NCBI GenBank assembly: GCA_963737405.1
Contig: CAVTSL010000012.1
Span: forward strand, 62,001-126,000
DNA: 64,000 nucleotides
Source: JACCTU01 sp963737405
GTDB taxonomy: Bacteria; Actinomycetota; Thermoleophilia; Gaiellales; Gaiellaceae
Direction of reading: 5' to 3'
A program made the position numbers and the translations under genes. Under the pieces are notes generated by a model that saw only the letters and a list, made by a program, of their open reading frames with translations, ran no database searches and was not told the origin of the DNA. Below, in pieces: positions 37,545 through 45,567 of the stretch. Each line of letters begins with the position of its first letter. The first letter of the stretch is position 1.

Positions 37545-38268
37545 GCAAGCGACTCGTCGTCTATCTCATGTGCGGCCGGGAGACGCCAGAGCTCGCCGAA
37601 GCTGCCGTCGATGGCGGCGCCGATCTCGTCGAGCTCGGCTTTCCGTTCTCGGACCCGCTCGCAGACGGCCCTGTGGTTCGGCAGCGGCGGAGCGTGCGCT
37701 CGCTGCGGGCATGCGCACGGGCGCGTGCCTCGAGTGCCTCGCGTCCGTGCGCGAGCGTGTCGACGTCCCGCTCGTGCCGATGACGTACGCGTCGCTCTTC
37801 GAGGCGTACGGGTGGGATCGGCTCGAGCGCGACGCGCGGGCTGCGGGCGCCGACTCGCTGATCGTCGCCGACCTGCCCGCGGACGAACGGCCCGACCTCC
37901 GGCGGGTGCAGCTCGTCGCACCGACGTCGACCGACGAACGCCTTCGCCTCGCGGCCGAGCGGACCGAGGGCTGGCTCTACCTCGTCACGCTGACGGGCAC
38001 GACCGGTGCGCGCGACGCGCTCTCGCCGGCGCTCGCACCGCTCGTCGAGCGGACGCGCGCGCTGACCGACACTCCGCTCTACGCCGGCTTCGGGATCTCG
38101 ACCCCCGAGCACGCCGCCGCGGCGGGCGAGCTCGCCGACGGCATCGTCGTCGGCTCGGCCGCGCTGCTCGCGGCGGAGCAGGGCCCGGGCGCCCTCCGCG
38201 ACTTCGTCGCGTCCCTGCGATCCGCCCTGGACGTCGGCGACCCCGCCGCCCCGGTCCTGCGCAAGTAA
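37541..38268 (+). CDS. trpA: tryptophan synthase alpha chain (one frame break)
   Basis: Cleaves indole-3-glycerol phosphate to indole for TrpB. Starts at GTG 37541 (KRLVVYLMCGRETPELAEAA), with catalytic Glu in ADLVELGFPFSDPLADGPVV. The frame is lost near 37686 and resumes as AAERALAAGMRTGACLECLA; adding one base restores RQAAERA. Then VPLVPMTYASLFEAYGWDRL, ADSLIVADLPADERPDL (catalytic Asp), LYLVTLTGTTGARDALSP and YAGFGISTPEHAAAAGELAD with IVVGSAALL. Corrected length 242 residues. A single-base deletion in sequencing is the simplest reading, as a broken trpA beside an intact trpB would be unexpected. Confidence 0.88.
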
Positions 38269-38291
38269 CCCCCGCTGGCAATCTGTGGGCC

Positions 38292-38837
38292 ATGGACGTC
38301 GACACCGCAAGCTTCGAGCACGAGGTCGTCGAGCGCTCCCGCGAGCGCCCGATCGTCGTCGACTTCTGGGCCGACTGGTGCGGCCCGTGTCACGCGCTGA
38401 CGCCGGTGCTCGAGCAGGCGGCGACGGAGCGCGACGTCGAGCTGGTGAAGGTCGACGTCGACGCGAACCCCGAGCTCGCCGAGCGGTACGGGGTCCGCGG
38501 CATCCCGGCCGTGAAGGCGTTCCGCAACGGGCACGTCGTCGCGGAGTTCACGGGAGCGAAGCCGCCTGCCGCGGTCGAGCAGTTCCTCGACGAGCTCTCG
38601 GGGCCGAGCGAGGCCGCGCAGCTGCTCGAGGAGCTCGGGCTCGAGGACCTCGCGGAGGCGTACGAGGCGGGCGACCACGAGCAGACGCTCGGACGCCTGC
38701 TCGAGGAGCTGCAAACCGCGGAGGGCGACCGCCGCGAATCTCTGAAGCGTGCAATGGTTGCGCTCTTCGGAGAGCTCGGGCAGGAGAATCCTCTCGTGAT
38801 CGACTACCGCCGTCGCCTCGCCACGACCCTCTACTGA
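38292..38837 (+). CDS. thioredoxin-domain protein with TPR-like tail (YbbN/CnoX type)
   Basis: A 181-residue cytoplasmic protein. The thioredoxin fold (about residues 1-105) has the redox motif FWADWCGPCHALTP and cis-Pro GIPAVKAFRNG. The tail (QLLEELGLEDLAEAYEAGDH onwards) is helical, like the two-TPR tail of CnoX/YbbN holdases. The WCGPC motif is intact, so it can be an oxidoreductase as well as a chaperone. It begins 23 nt after trpA and overlaps YqgE by 1 nt, so it may be in the same transcript. Confidence 0.88.
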   Translation: MDVDTASFEHEVVERSRERPIVVDFWADWCGPCHALTPVLEQAATERDVELVKVDVDANPELAERYGVRGIPAVKAFRNGHVVAEFTGAKPPAAVEQFLDELSGPSEAAQLLEELGLEDLAEAYEAGDHEQTLGRLLEELQTAEGDRRESLKRAMVALFGELGQENPLVIDYRRRLATTLY

Positions 38838-39385
38838 TGGAGTCGCTGAAGGGCAGCCTCCTGATCGCGGGCGCCGATCTGCTCGACCCGAACTTCCGCC
38901 GTGCCGTGGTGCTCATCACCGAGCACGACGAGGAGGGCGCGGTCGGGCTCGTCCTCAACCGTCCCGCGGAGACCACGGTCGCCGAGGCGGTGCCGGGTCT
39001 GTCGCCGCTCGTCGACGAGGAGTCGCCCGTGTTCGTCGGCGGACCGGTCGACCAGCAGGCGCTGCTCGTGGTCGCGGAGTTCGACGACCCCGACGACTCG
39101 GCCGCGACCATCTTCGAGGACGTCGGTTTCGTCCGCGGCGACGCCGACATCGTCCTCGCGGCCGGCGGCACGCGCCGCGCGCGCGTCTTCGCCGGCTACG
39201 CCGGTTGGAGCCCCGGCCAGCTCGACGACGAGCTCGCCGCCGACGGCTGGATCGTCACACCGGCGACCCGCGAGGACGTGTTCGGCGACGGCGACGGCGA
39301 GCTGTGGAGCGACGTGCTGCGCCGCAAGGGCGGGTCGTTCTACTCCCTGCTGGCGACGATGCCCGACGACCCTTCACTGAACTGA
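38837..39385 (+). CDS. YqgE/AlgH family protein
   Basis: A 182-residue UPF0301 protein. Signature segments: SLKGSLLIAGADLLDPNFRR, AVVLITEHDEEGAVGLVLNR, SPVFVGGPVDQQALLVV, RRARVFAGYAGWSPGQLDDE and GSFYSLLATMPDDPSLN. The biochemical role of the family is unsettled. ATG 38837 overlaps the stop of the thioredoxin-like gene by one base, so the two are coupled. Confidence 0.92.
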   Translation: MESLKGSLLIAGADLLDPNFRRAVVLITEHDEEGAVGLVLNRPAETTVAEAVPGLSPLVDEESPVFVGGPVDQQALLVVAEFDDPDDSAATIFEDVGFVRGDADIVLAAGGTRRARVFAGYAGWSPGQLDDELAADGWIVTPATREDVFGDGDGELWSDVLRRKGGSFYSLLATMPDDPSLN

Positions 39386-39389
39386 CGGG

Positions 39390-39974
39390 ATGGTCGAGCT
39401 CGTCGAGGAGACCGTGCGGGCCGGCCCGCTGACGCTGAAGATCATGCGTCCACCCGATCCGGGCGCGCTGATCGACGTCAAGCGCTTCAAGGAAGAGGAG
39501 TTCATGCCCTACTGGGCCGAGCTCTGGGTCAGTGGCGTCAGGCTCGCCGCCGTCGTCGCCGACCGCGACGTCCGTGGGCTCTCGGTGCTCGAGCTCGGCT
39601 GCGGGCTCGGCGTGCCGAGCGTCACGGCGGCCCTCGGCGGTGCGACCGTGCTCGCCGTCGACTGGGCGCAGGAGGCGCTCGACGTGACGCGGCAGAACGC
39701 GGAGCGGAACGGCGCGTCCCTCGAGACGCTGCGGGCGGACTGGTCGAAGCCGGAGACGCTCCTCGAGCGCGCCCCGTTCGACCTCGTGCTCTGCTCCGAC
39801 GTGCTCTACGAGCCGCGGAACGTCGACGCGCTGCTCGACCTCCTCCCCCGCATCACGCCCGAGGTGCTCCTCGGCGAACCGGGCCGCTCGACAGCGGGCC
39901 GGTTCTTCCAGCTGGCCGAGGACGACTGGAAGATCGGACGCGAAGGGGAGGTCAGCGTCCTGCGAAGGCGGTAG
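39390..39974 (+). CDS. class I SAM-dependent methyltransferase (Methyltransf_16-like)
   Basis: A 194-residue protein with motif I VLELGCGLGVPSVTAALGG, acidic strand LAVDWAQEALDVTRQNAERN, and FDLVLCSDVLYEPRNVDALL (motif IV). The N-terminal EEEFMPYWAELWVSG resembles the lysine methyltransferase/NNT1-like group (family 16), which methylates protein lysines. The substrate here is unknown. Its 3' end overlaps the convergent MocR gene by 23 nt. Confidence 0.85.
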   Translation: MVELVEETVRAGPLTLKIMRPPDPGALIDVKRFKEEEFMPYWAELWVSGVRLAAVVADRDVRGLSVLELGCGLGVPSVTAALGGATVLAVDWAQEALDVTRQNAERNGASLETLRADWSKPETLLERAPFDLVLCSDVLYEPRNVDALLDLLPRITPEVLLGEPGRSTAGRFFQLAEDDWKIGREGEVSVLRRR

Positions 39975-41340
39975 CGAGCGCGCGGACGCCGGCGCGGAGC
40001 GACGCCTCGCTGGAGCGCGCGAAGCCGAGCAGCAGCGCGCCGCGGCCACCGGCCGCGATCCGGTGCTCGCGCAGCCCGCTCAACGCGATGCCGGCGCGCC
40101 GAGCGGCGGCGAGCGCCGCCTCCTCCGTCCGCCCGCGCGGAAGCGACGCGACCACGTGGAGCCCGGCCGCGACGCCCGCGACGTCGAGCTCCGGCAGGTG
40201 TCGTTCCAGCGCTCCGACGAGGACGTCGCGTCGACGCCGGTACCGCAGCCGCATCCGCCGGACGTGCCGGTCGAGCTCACCGCGCTCGACGAAGTCGGCC
40301 AGCGCGAGCTGGTCGAGCGCGGGCGGCGCGATGATCGTCCCGCGCACGTCCGCTGCGAGCTCCTCGACGAGCCACGACGGAACGACCGCCCAGCCGAGAC
40401 GGAGCGCAGGCGCGAGCGTCCGCGACGTCGAGCCGAGGTAGACGACGCGCTCCGGCGCGAGGCCCTGCAGGGAGCCGACGGGCGCGCGGTCGTACCGGAA
40501 CTCCGCGTCGACGTCGTCCTCCAGCACGAGCGCGCCCCGCGCCTCGGCCCAGTCGAGCAGCGCCGCCCGGCGGTCCGCCGCGAGCACCGCCGTCGTCGGG
40601 AAGTGGTGAGCGGGCGTCGCGAGGACTGCGTCCGGGTCGGCCGCTGCGAGCTCCTCGACGACGAGCCCACCGTCGTCGACGGGGATCGGGACGAGCTCGA
40701 GGCCCGACGCCGCGACGATCCGCCGGACTGCGAGATGGCCGGGATCCTCCACGCCGATCCGTCGCGCGCCGCGCGCGACGAGCACGCGGCACGCCGCACC
40801 GACACCGTGCGCGAAGCCGACCGTGACGAACGTCCGCTCCGGCTCGGTGACCACGCCGCGCGTACGCCCGAGATATGCAGCGAGGGACTCACGCAGCTGC
40901 GCCGCGCCGCGCGCGTCGCCGTAGCCGAAGACCTCGTCGCCGGATCGCGCGAGCACCGTTCGCAGCGACGCGAGCCACTCGCGACGCGGGAACGAGGCAT
41001 AGTCGGCGAGGTCGGGGCGAAGGTTGTACCGAGGAGCGGGCTCGGGGCGTGATTCGGGCCGCGGCGTGAACGCGCGCTCGACCTCGGCGACGCGGACCGC
41101 CGCGCCTTGCCGCACGACGAGGTAGCCCTCGGCCCCGAGCTGCGCGTACGCGGCGCCGACGACACCCCGCGACACGCCGAGCTCGTGCGCGAGCGCGCGG
41201 GTGGACGGCAGGACGGTCGACGCCGGAAGGCGCCCGTCGCGAACCGCTGCCCGTAGCGCACGCTCGAGGCGTCCGGTCAACGGGCCGCCGCCGTCGAGGT
41301 CGAGCAGGAGCTCCGCCGAACTGGTCCGCGATTTCTCCAC
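39952..41340 (-). CDS. MocR/PdxR-type GntR regulator with aminotransferase-like domain, PLP lysine replaced
   Basis: A 462-residue fusion of an N-terminal GntR winged helix (residues 15-85: GRLERALRAAVRDGRLPAST, LAHELGVSRGVVGAAYAQLG, EGYLVVRQGAAVRVA) with a fold-type I aminotransferase domain (from about 110: NLRPDLADYASFPRREWLAS, RTFVTVGFAHGVGAACRVLV, VLATPAHHFPTTAVLAADRR, LVLEDDVDAEFRYDRAPVGS). The PLP lysine normally sits in S-K-TLxPxLRLG; here the sequence is YLGSTSRTLAPALRLGW, with CGG (Arg) in its place. The effector is therefore uncertain. Divergent from the aldo/keto reductase (46 nt between starts), which is its likely target. Confidence 0.88.
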   Translation of the reverse strand: MEKSRTSSAELLLDLDGGGPLTGRLERALRAAVRDGRLPASTVLPSTRALAHELGVSRGVVGAAYAQLGAEGYLVVRQGAAVRVAEVERAFTPRPESRPEPAPRYNLRPDLADYASFPRREWLASLRTVLARSGDEVFGYGDARGAAQLRESLAAYLGRTRGVVTEPERTFVTVGFAHGVGAACRVLVARGARRIGVEDPGHLAVRRIVAASGLELVPIPVDDGGLVVEELAAADPDAVLATPAHHFPTTAVLAADRRAALLDWAEARGALVLEDDVDAEFRYDRAPVGSLQGLAPERVVYLGSTSRTLAPALRLGWAVVPSWLVEELAADVRGTIIAPPALDQLALADFVERGELDRHVRRMRLRYRRRRDVLVGALERHLPELDVAGVAAGLHVVASLPRGRTEEAALAAARRAGIALSGLREHRIAAGGRGALLLGFARSSEASLRAGVRALATAFAGR

Positions 41341-41386
41341 CGAACTGGACTTTACGAGATGTCAGTTCCGCCCGTAGGTTCGGGAC

Positions 41387-42406
41387 ATGGATCCCATGCG
41401 CTACGTCCTCTTCGGCCGGAGCGGCCTCCGCGTCTCGGAGCTCTGCCTCGGGACGATGACCTTCGGCACCGACTGGGGCTGGGGCGCGGACGAGGCCGAG
41501 TGCGGCGGCATCTTCCGCACCTTCGCCGAGGCGGGCGGCAACTTCGTCGACACCGCGTGCAACTACACCGACGGGACGAGCGAGGAGATCGTCGGCCGCC
41601 TCGTCGCGCCCGAGCGCGACCGCTGGGTCGTCGCCACGAAGTACACGCTCACGATGGACAAGGCGGACCCGAACGCCGGCGGCAACCACCGCAAGAGCCT
41701 CGTCCGGACGCTCGAGGGCAGCCTCCGGCGGCTCGGCACCGACTACGTCGACCTCCTCTGGCTCCACATGCGCGACGCGACGACGCCGATCGAGGAGGCC
41801 GTGCGCGCGCTCGACGACCAGGTGCGCGCCGGCAAGGTGCTCTACGTCGGCATCTCCGACTCGCCGTCGTGGGTCGCCGCGCAGGCGAACACGGTCGCAG
41901 AGCTCCGGGGGTGGACGCCGTTCGTCGGCCTCCAGCTCCCCTACTCGCTCGCGTCGCGCTCGCCCGAGCGGGAGCTGCTGCCGATGGCGGCGGCGCTCGG
42001 GCTCGCCGTCACGCCCTGGGGCGTGCTGAACCACGGGATCCTCGCAGGGCGCGACCCGTCCACGCTCCGCTGGCCGTCGGACGCGGTGCCCGAGCGGCTG
42101 CGCGGCCTCGTCGAGGCGGTCGGCGACGTCGCTGCGTCACACGGCGCGAGCATGGGCCAGGTCGCGATCGCGTGGCTCCTCCACCGGCCCGACGCACCGA
42201 CGATCGTCCCGATCCTCGGTGTCCGGAGCGCCGAGCAGCTGTCCGACAACCTCGGCGCACTCGACGTCTCGCTCACGCCCGACGACGTCGCGCGGCTGGA
42301 CGGCGCGCTGCCGCTCGAGCTCGGGTTCCCGCGGTCGTTCCTCGAGTCCTCGGACGTCCGCGAGCTGATCTACGGCGACACCTGGGAGAGGCTGCGGACG
42401 GCGTAG
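41387..42406 (+). CDS. aldo/keto reductase
   Basis: A 339-residue (alpha/beta)8 NADPH-dependent oxidoreductase. Start MDPMRYVLFGRSGLRVSELC. The tetrad is visible: Asp in NFVDTACNYTDGTSEEIV, Tyr in the same loop, Lys in VVATKYTLTM and His in LLWLHMRDATTPIEEA. C-terminal cofactor region PTIVPILGVRSAEQLSDNLG. This matches the YajO/Tas-like aldo/keto reductases. The physiological substrate is unknown. It is divergent from the MocR regulator. Confidence 0.92.
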   Translation: MDPMRYVLFGRSGLRVSELCLGTMTFGTDWGWGADEAECGGIFRTFAEAGGNFVDTACNYTDGTSEEIVGRLVAPERDRWVVATKYTLTMDKADPNAGGNHRKSLVRTLEGSLRRLGTDYVDLLWLHMRDATTPIEEAVRALDDQVRAGKVLYVGISDSPSWVAAQANTVAELRGWTPFVGLQLPYSLASRSPERELLPMAAALGLAVTPWGVLNHGILAGRDPSTLRWPSDAVPERLRGLVEAVGDVAASHGASMGQVAIAWLLHRPDAPTIVPILGVRSAEQLSDNLGALDVSLTPDDVARLDGALPLELGFPRSFLESSDVRELIYGDTWERLRTA

Positions 42407-42431
42407 CGCCGCCCGCAGCGGATCTCCTCGC

Positions 42432-42776
42432 CTAGTTCTTGACGACGCCGACGACGTGGCCTTCCGGGTCGGCGATCAGCGCGAACGTCACCATGTTCGG
42501 GATCTCGGTCACCGGGACGACCGTCTTGCCGCCGAGCTTCTCGGCCTTGTCGAGGTACGCCTGCGGGTCGTCGACGCCCATGTAGAACGTGACGTGCCCG
42601 TCGCCGTTCTGCGCCGGGCCGATCCCGCCGCCGACGCCGGACTCCGACGCGTCGACCGTGCCGTAGTTCATCGGGTTCGATGCATCCACCTTCCAGCCGA
42701 AGAGGTCGCCGTAGAACTTCTGCAGCTTGCCGCCGTCCTTGCCGGTGACCTCGAACCACACGACCTTGTCCGCCAT
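42432..42776 (-). CDS. VOC-family protein
   Basis: A 114-residue two-module glyoxalase/bleomycin-resistance fold protein. ADKVVWFEVTGKDGGKLQKF begins module one (FYGDLFGWKV), and VTFYMGVDDPQAYLDKAEKL then PNMVTFALIADPEGHVVGVV module two. The single-domain length resembles CFP32/27-kDa antigen-like VOC proteins. Function unknown. ATG at 42776. Confidence 0.85.
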   Translation of the reverse strand: MADKVVWFEVTGKDGGKLQKFYGDLFGWKVDASNPMNYGTVDASESGVGGGIGPAQNGDGHVTFYMGVDDPQAYLDKAEKLGGKTVVPVTEIPNMVTFALIADPEGHVVGVVKN

Positions 42777-42838
42777 CGTCTGTCCTCCCTCGTTGGGTTG
42801 TCGCCACTACGACGAAGGAGAGACGCCGTTTTCGACCG

Positions 42839-43066
42839 TCAGGTAACGAGCCAGGTCACGAGCTCGACGAGGCCGTAGAGGAGCAGGAAGATCACCGACA
42901 CGCCGGCGAGGACGCCGACGATGATGATCAGGAGCGAGGCGGGCGTGCGGCCTTCGCGTGCCTCGTGCTCGAGTCGCGTCACCTCGTCGCCCGGGTGCGA
43001 CGCGAGCCGCTTCAGCTCCTCCGCCGCCTCGTGCCGGACGCTGAACTCGTCGGGCTCGTCGGCCAT
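42839..43066 (-). CDS. small single-span membrane protein
   Basis: A 75-residue protein: a charged N-terminal region (DEPDEFSVRHEAAEELKRLA, then DEVTRLEHEAREGRTPA) followed by one long hydrophobic helix to the end (SLLIIIVGVLAGVSVIFLLL, then VELVTWLVT). No known domain. Likely a C-tail-anchored inner-membrane protein with its soluble part in the cytoplasm. It follows nucS by 14 nt on the same strand, so the two may be one operon. Confidence 0.7.
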   Translation of the reverse strand: MADEPDEFSVRHEAAEELKRLASHPGDEVTRLEHEAREGRTPASLLIIIVGVLAGVSVIFLLLYGLVELVTWLVT

Positions 43067-43080
43067 GCCGACAGTATCCG

Positions 43081-43752
43081 TCAGGCGAAGAGCGTCAGGT
43101 CGGGCTCGCGGCGCCCGCGCAGCCGGTCGAGATCGACCTCGACCGTGATGAACCCGCGCGAGTCCGCGAGCGTCGCCGCCTGCGGGCGGACCTTCTGCGC
43201 GGCGAGGATGCCCCTGCAGCCCGCCATCGCCGGGTCGAGCCGGATCCGCTCGAGGTAGCGCGTGAGCTGCTCGACGGCGTCCATCGTCGCGATCCGCTTG
43301 ATCTCGACCGCGACCCACTGGTCGTCGCCGTCGCGGCACATGAGATCGACGGGCCCGATGTCGGTCGGCCACTCGCGGCGGACGAGCCGGAGGTCCGACT
43401 CCAGCGCGTGCGGCTGCGCCGCGAGCTCGAGCTGCAGGTCGCGCTCGACGCCGTCCTTCTCGAGCCCGGCCGCCTCGCCCATGTCGTGCCGCACGTCGCT
43501 CAGCACCTCGGCGAGCCTGATCTCGAGCCGGTCCTCGGTCCGGCCCTGTCGCTTGCGGACGACGAGGACGTCACCCTCCTCCTCGACGACGGTCGGAGGT
43601 GTCATCCAGTTCAACGGCTTGTAGCCGCCGGCGTCCGCGTGGACGAGCACGGAGCCGTCGTCCTTGAAGATCACCAGGCGAGTCGACTCGGGCAGATACG
43701 CCGACAGGCGGCCCGAGTACGTCACCTCGCAACGCGCGACGATGAGGCGCAC
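43081..43752 (-). CDS. nucS: mismatch-specific endonuclease NucS/EndoMS
   Basis: The actinobacterial/archaeal enzyme that cuts mismatched DNA and takes the place of MutS/MutL. The 223 residues begin RLIVARCEVTYSGRLSAYLP; YKPLNWMTPPTVVEEEGDVL is family-typical. The RecB-like nuclease core is present: RREWPTDIGPVDLMCRDGDD with QWVAVEIKRIATMDAVEQLT (D-ExK), then GILAAQKVRPQAATLADSRG. GTG at 43752 gives the normal N-terminus; the much longer open frame upstream is out-of-frame shadow of ltrA. Divergent from ltrA by 63 nt. Confidence 0.93.
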   Translation of the reverse strand: MRLIVARCEVTYSGRLSAYLPESTRLVIFKDDGSVLVHADAGGYKPLNWMTPPTVVEEEGDVLVVRKRQGRTEDRLEIRLAEVLSDVRHDMGEAAGLEKDGVERDLQLELAAQPHALESDLRLVRREWPTDIGPVDLMCRDGDDQWVAVEIKRIATMDAVEQLTRYLERIRLDPAMAGCRGILAAQKVRPQAATLADSRGFITVEVDLDRLRGRREPDLTLFA

Positions 43753-43815
43753 CGCGGCACCGTACCGCCTCTTTCGGACGTGTCCTATCTGAGGCCCGAA
43801 ACGTACGATGGCGCG

Positions 43816-45018
43816 ATGGAGGCCGCGGCGGCGCAGGCGCCCGCAACGCCGACGACCGTCGGCACGGACACCGCCCGCGGCGAGGACGAGCGTCGAACCT
43901 CCTACCTCGAGCTCTTCTTCGACCTGGTCTTCGTCTTCGCGATCACGCAGGTCACCGCCCTGATGATCGACGACCCCACCGCGGCCGGCTTCGCGAAGGC
44001 CGCACTCGTGCTCGCGCTGATCTACTGGGCATGGTCGGGGTACGCGTGGGCGACGAACGCGATCGACCTGTCCTCCCCACGGCTCCGGCTCGGCTACATC
44101 GTCGCGATCGGTGCCAGCCTCGGGATGGCGGTCGCGGTGCCGGACGCCTACGCGGAGCGTGCCGGGTGGTTCGTGGTGTCGCTCTTCACGGTGCGGATCC
44201 TTCAGCTCGTGCTGTATGTCGGCGGCCTCCGCGACGACCCCGTGCACCGCGCCGCGATCCTCCGGCTCGCGCCCTGGTTCAGCGTCGCGCCGACCCTCAT
44301 GCTGGTCGGCGGCTTCGTCGACGAGAGCCTCCGCATCGTGCTCTGGCTCGGCGCCGTCGCGATCGACGTGGCGGGGGCGCTTCGGCAGGGGCCGGACTCG
44401 GGTTTTCGCATCTCGCCCGCGCACTTCGCCGAGCGCTACGCGCTCTTCATCATCATCGCCCTCGGCGAGTCGATCGTCGCGGTCGGAACCGGCCTCGCAG
44501 GACACCCGAAGGACGCGGCGTTCGCGGCGGCCCTCGCCGTCGCGTTCATCGGTGTCGCCGCGATCTGGTGGGCCTACTTCGACTTCACCGCCGCCGTGCT
44601 CGCGCGTGTCCTCGCGAGCAGGCCGTCGGGGGTGCGCGGACCGCTCGCCCGCGACGTCTTCACGCTGTGCCACTACCCGATCGTGCTCGGGATCATCTTG
44701 TTCGCGGTCGCGGCGAAGAAGACCGTCGCGCACCCGACCGAGCCGTTGTCGGGAACCGGCCGCTTCGCGCTCGCCGGCGGGATCGCGATGTTCCTGATCG
44801 GGTTCGCGCTCGGGCGCTACCGCATCGTGCGGCACGTCGCCTACGAGCGCGTCGCGGCGGCGGTGGCGGGCATCGTCGTCGTGCTCGTCTTTCCCGACCT
44901 CGACGGTCTCGCGCTGATGGCGATCGTGGTCGGCGTCCTCGTCGCCGGGCTCGCGTGGGAAGCCGTGCACCTCCGGACGTTCCGCGCGGAGGTGCGTGCC
45001 GGCCCCACGCAGAACTAG
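43816..45018 (+). CDS. low-temperature-requirement A (LtrA) family membrane protein
   Basis: A 400-residue polytopic membrane protein. The hallmark is SYLELFFDLVFVFAITQVTA at the first helix, followed by YWAWSGYAWATNAIDLSSP, ALFIIIALGESIVAVGTGLA and AIWWAYFDFTAAVLARVLA, with about ten further hydrophobic segments. The biochemical function of LtrA proteins is unknown. Divergent from nucS. It ends 16 nt before the tRNA cluster on the other strand. Confidence 0.88.
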   Translation: MEAAAAQAPATPTTVGTDTARGEDERRTSYLELFFDLVFVFAITQVTALMIDDPTAAGFAKAALVLALIYWAWSGYAWATNAIDLSSPRLRLGYIVAIGASLGMAVAVPDAYAERAGWFVVSLFTVRILQLVLYVGGLRDDPVHRAAILRLAPWFSVAPTLMLVGGFVDESLRIVLWLGAVAIDVAGALRQGPDSGFRISPAHFAERYALFIIIALGESIVAVGTGLAGHPKDAAFAAALAVAFIGVAAIWWAYFDFTAAVLARVLASRPSGVRGPLARDVFTLCHYPIVLGIILFAVAAKKTVAHPTEPLSGTGRFALAGGIAMFLIGFALGRYRIVRHVAYERVAAAVAGIVVVLVFPDLDGLALMAIVVGVLVAGLAWEAVHLRTFRAEVRAGPTQN

Positions 45019-45033
45019 CGATGTCACGCGGAG

Positions 45034-45104
45034 AGACACCGGGCGGAGTCGAACCGCCGTGGCGCGCTTTGCAGGCGCGCACCTCACCGCTCGGTCACGG
45101 TGTC
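45034..45104 (-). tRNA. tRNA-Cys(GCA)
   Basis: A 71-nt cloverleaf: acceptor GACACCG pairs fully with CGGTGTC; short D-arm (ACCG...GGT), as usual for Cys; anticodon stem CGCGC/GCGCG around loop CTGCAAA (anticodon GCA); T-arm GGCGG-TTCGACT-CCGCC. CCA is not encoded. Confidence 0.93.
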
Positions 45105-45110
45105 GTGGAA

Positions 45111-45209
45111 TGGACCCGGTGGGAGTTGCACCCACGATGTCTCCGCCTCATTCGCCGGTCGCTACCACGCCGGCCGCGGCCGCACTCGCTGACCTCCTGC
45201 TGCGGGCCC
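45111..45209 (-). tRNA. degenerate tRNA-like unit, identity unresolved
   Basis: The 3' part is a good tRNA end: T-arm GTGGG-TGCAACT-CCCAC and acceptor CGGGTCC plus A. A matching 5' acceptor GGGCCCG lies 99 nt away (one G-T pair). Between them is a D-arm-like GCCGG...CCGGC with GTGGTAG loop, but no 5-bp anticodon stem with a 7-nt loop and T33 could be found. A shorter 73-nt fold with a poor acceptor is also possible. A pseudo-tRNA or a tRNA damaged by sequence error; a selenocysteine tRNA is not supported because no TCA anticodon is placed. Confidence 0.35.
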
Positions 45210-45217
45210 ATGTTGCA

Positions 45218-45290
45218 AACCTCCGAGAGGACTCGAACCTCTGCACCCGGGGTCGAAGCCCGGCGCTCTGTCCAGCTGAGCTACGGAGGC
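45218..45290 (-). tRNA. tRNA-Arg(TCG)
   Basis: A 73-nt cloverleaf: acceptor GCCTCCG/CGGAGGT (terminal G-T), D-stem GCTC/GAGC, anticodon stem CCGGG/CCCGG with loop CTTCGAC (anticodon TCG), T-arm AGAGG-TTCGAGT-CCTCT. It decodes CGA. CCA is not encoded. Confidence 0.92.
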
Positions 45291-45299
45291 GGGAAGAGG

Positions 45300-45376
45300 T
45301 GCGGGCGGAGGGATTCGAACCCTCATCGACCGGTTTCTGAGACCGCTCAGCCGACGTCTGCCCGCTGCGGACCCGC
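45300..45376 (-). tRNA. degenerate tRNA-like unit, perhaps a damaged Leu/Ser tRNA
   Basis: T-arm GAGGG-TTCGAAT-CCCTC and acceptor CGCCCGC plus A are intact. A 77-nt fold has acceptor GCGGGTC (last pair C-C), D-stem CAGC/GCTG, and loop CTCAGAA (anticodon would be CAG, Leu) on a 4-bp stem. Bacterial tRNA-Leu is class II with a long variable arm, which is missing. The segment GGCTGAGCGGTCTCAG also looks like a tRNA-Ser D-arm. A truncated gene, remnant, or indel-damaged read is possible. Confidence 0.4.
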
Positions 45377-45567
45377 ATGGTTACGCGGTGCAAGGTTCTC
45401 TGACACCCCATGAGATCACCTGAGGTGAGTAGCACCGGAAGTAGCAACGGACCGCCGGGCGTGGCCGCTCACATCGTCTGACATGTCCCGACTGGTCATC
45501 TAGGCGCGATGAGCGGAAGCGCGTACCGTCAGCGTCGCCGAATCGCGTTCGGAAAGAGAGGTCGGAT
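45377..45567. other. 191-nt gap between the tRNA cluster and the GFA-like gene
   Basis: No gene recognised. It contains two near-copies of a GTAGCA word around 45427-45446 (GTAGCACC and GTAGCAAC). It borders tRNA 3' ends, where integrative elements often sit, but no integrase or att duplication was found. Confidence 0.4.

Noticed and set aside
43081..45135. Long N-terminal extension of NucS through the ltrA region
   Set aside because: The extension is the antisense shadow of ltrA; the family N-terminus begins at 43752.
45111..45209. Selenocysteine tRNA (selC)
   Set aside because: Length of 99 nt fits, but no TCA anticodon arm or long variable arm can be drawn.
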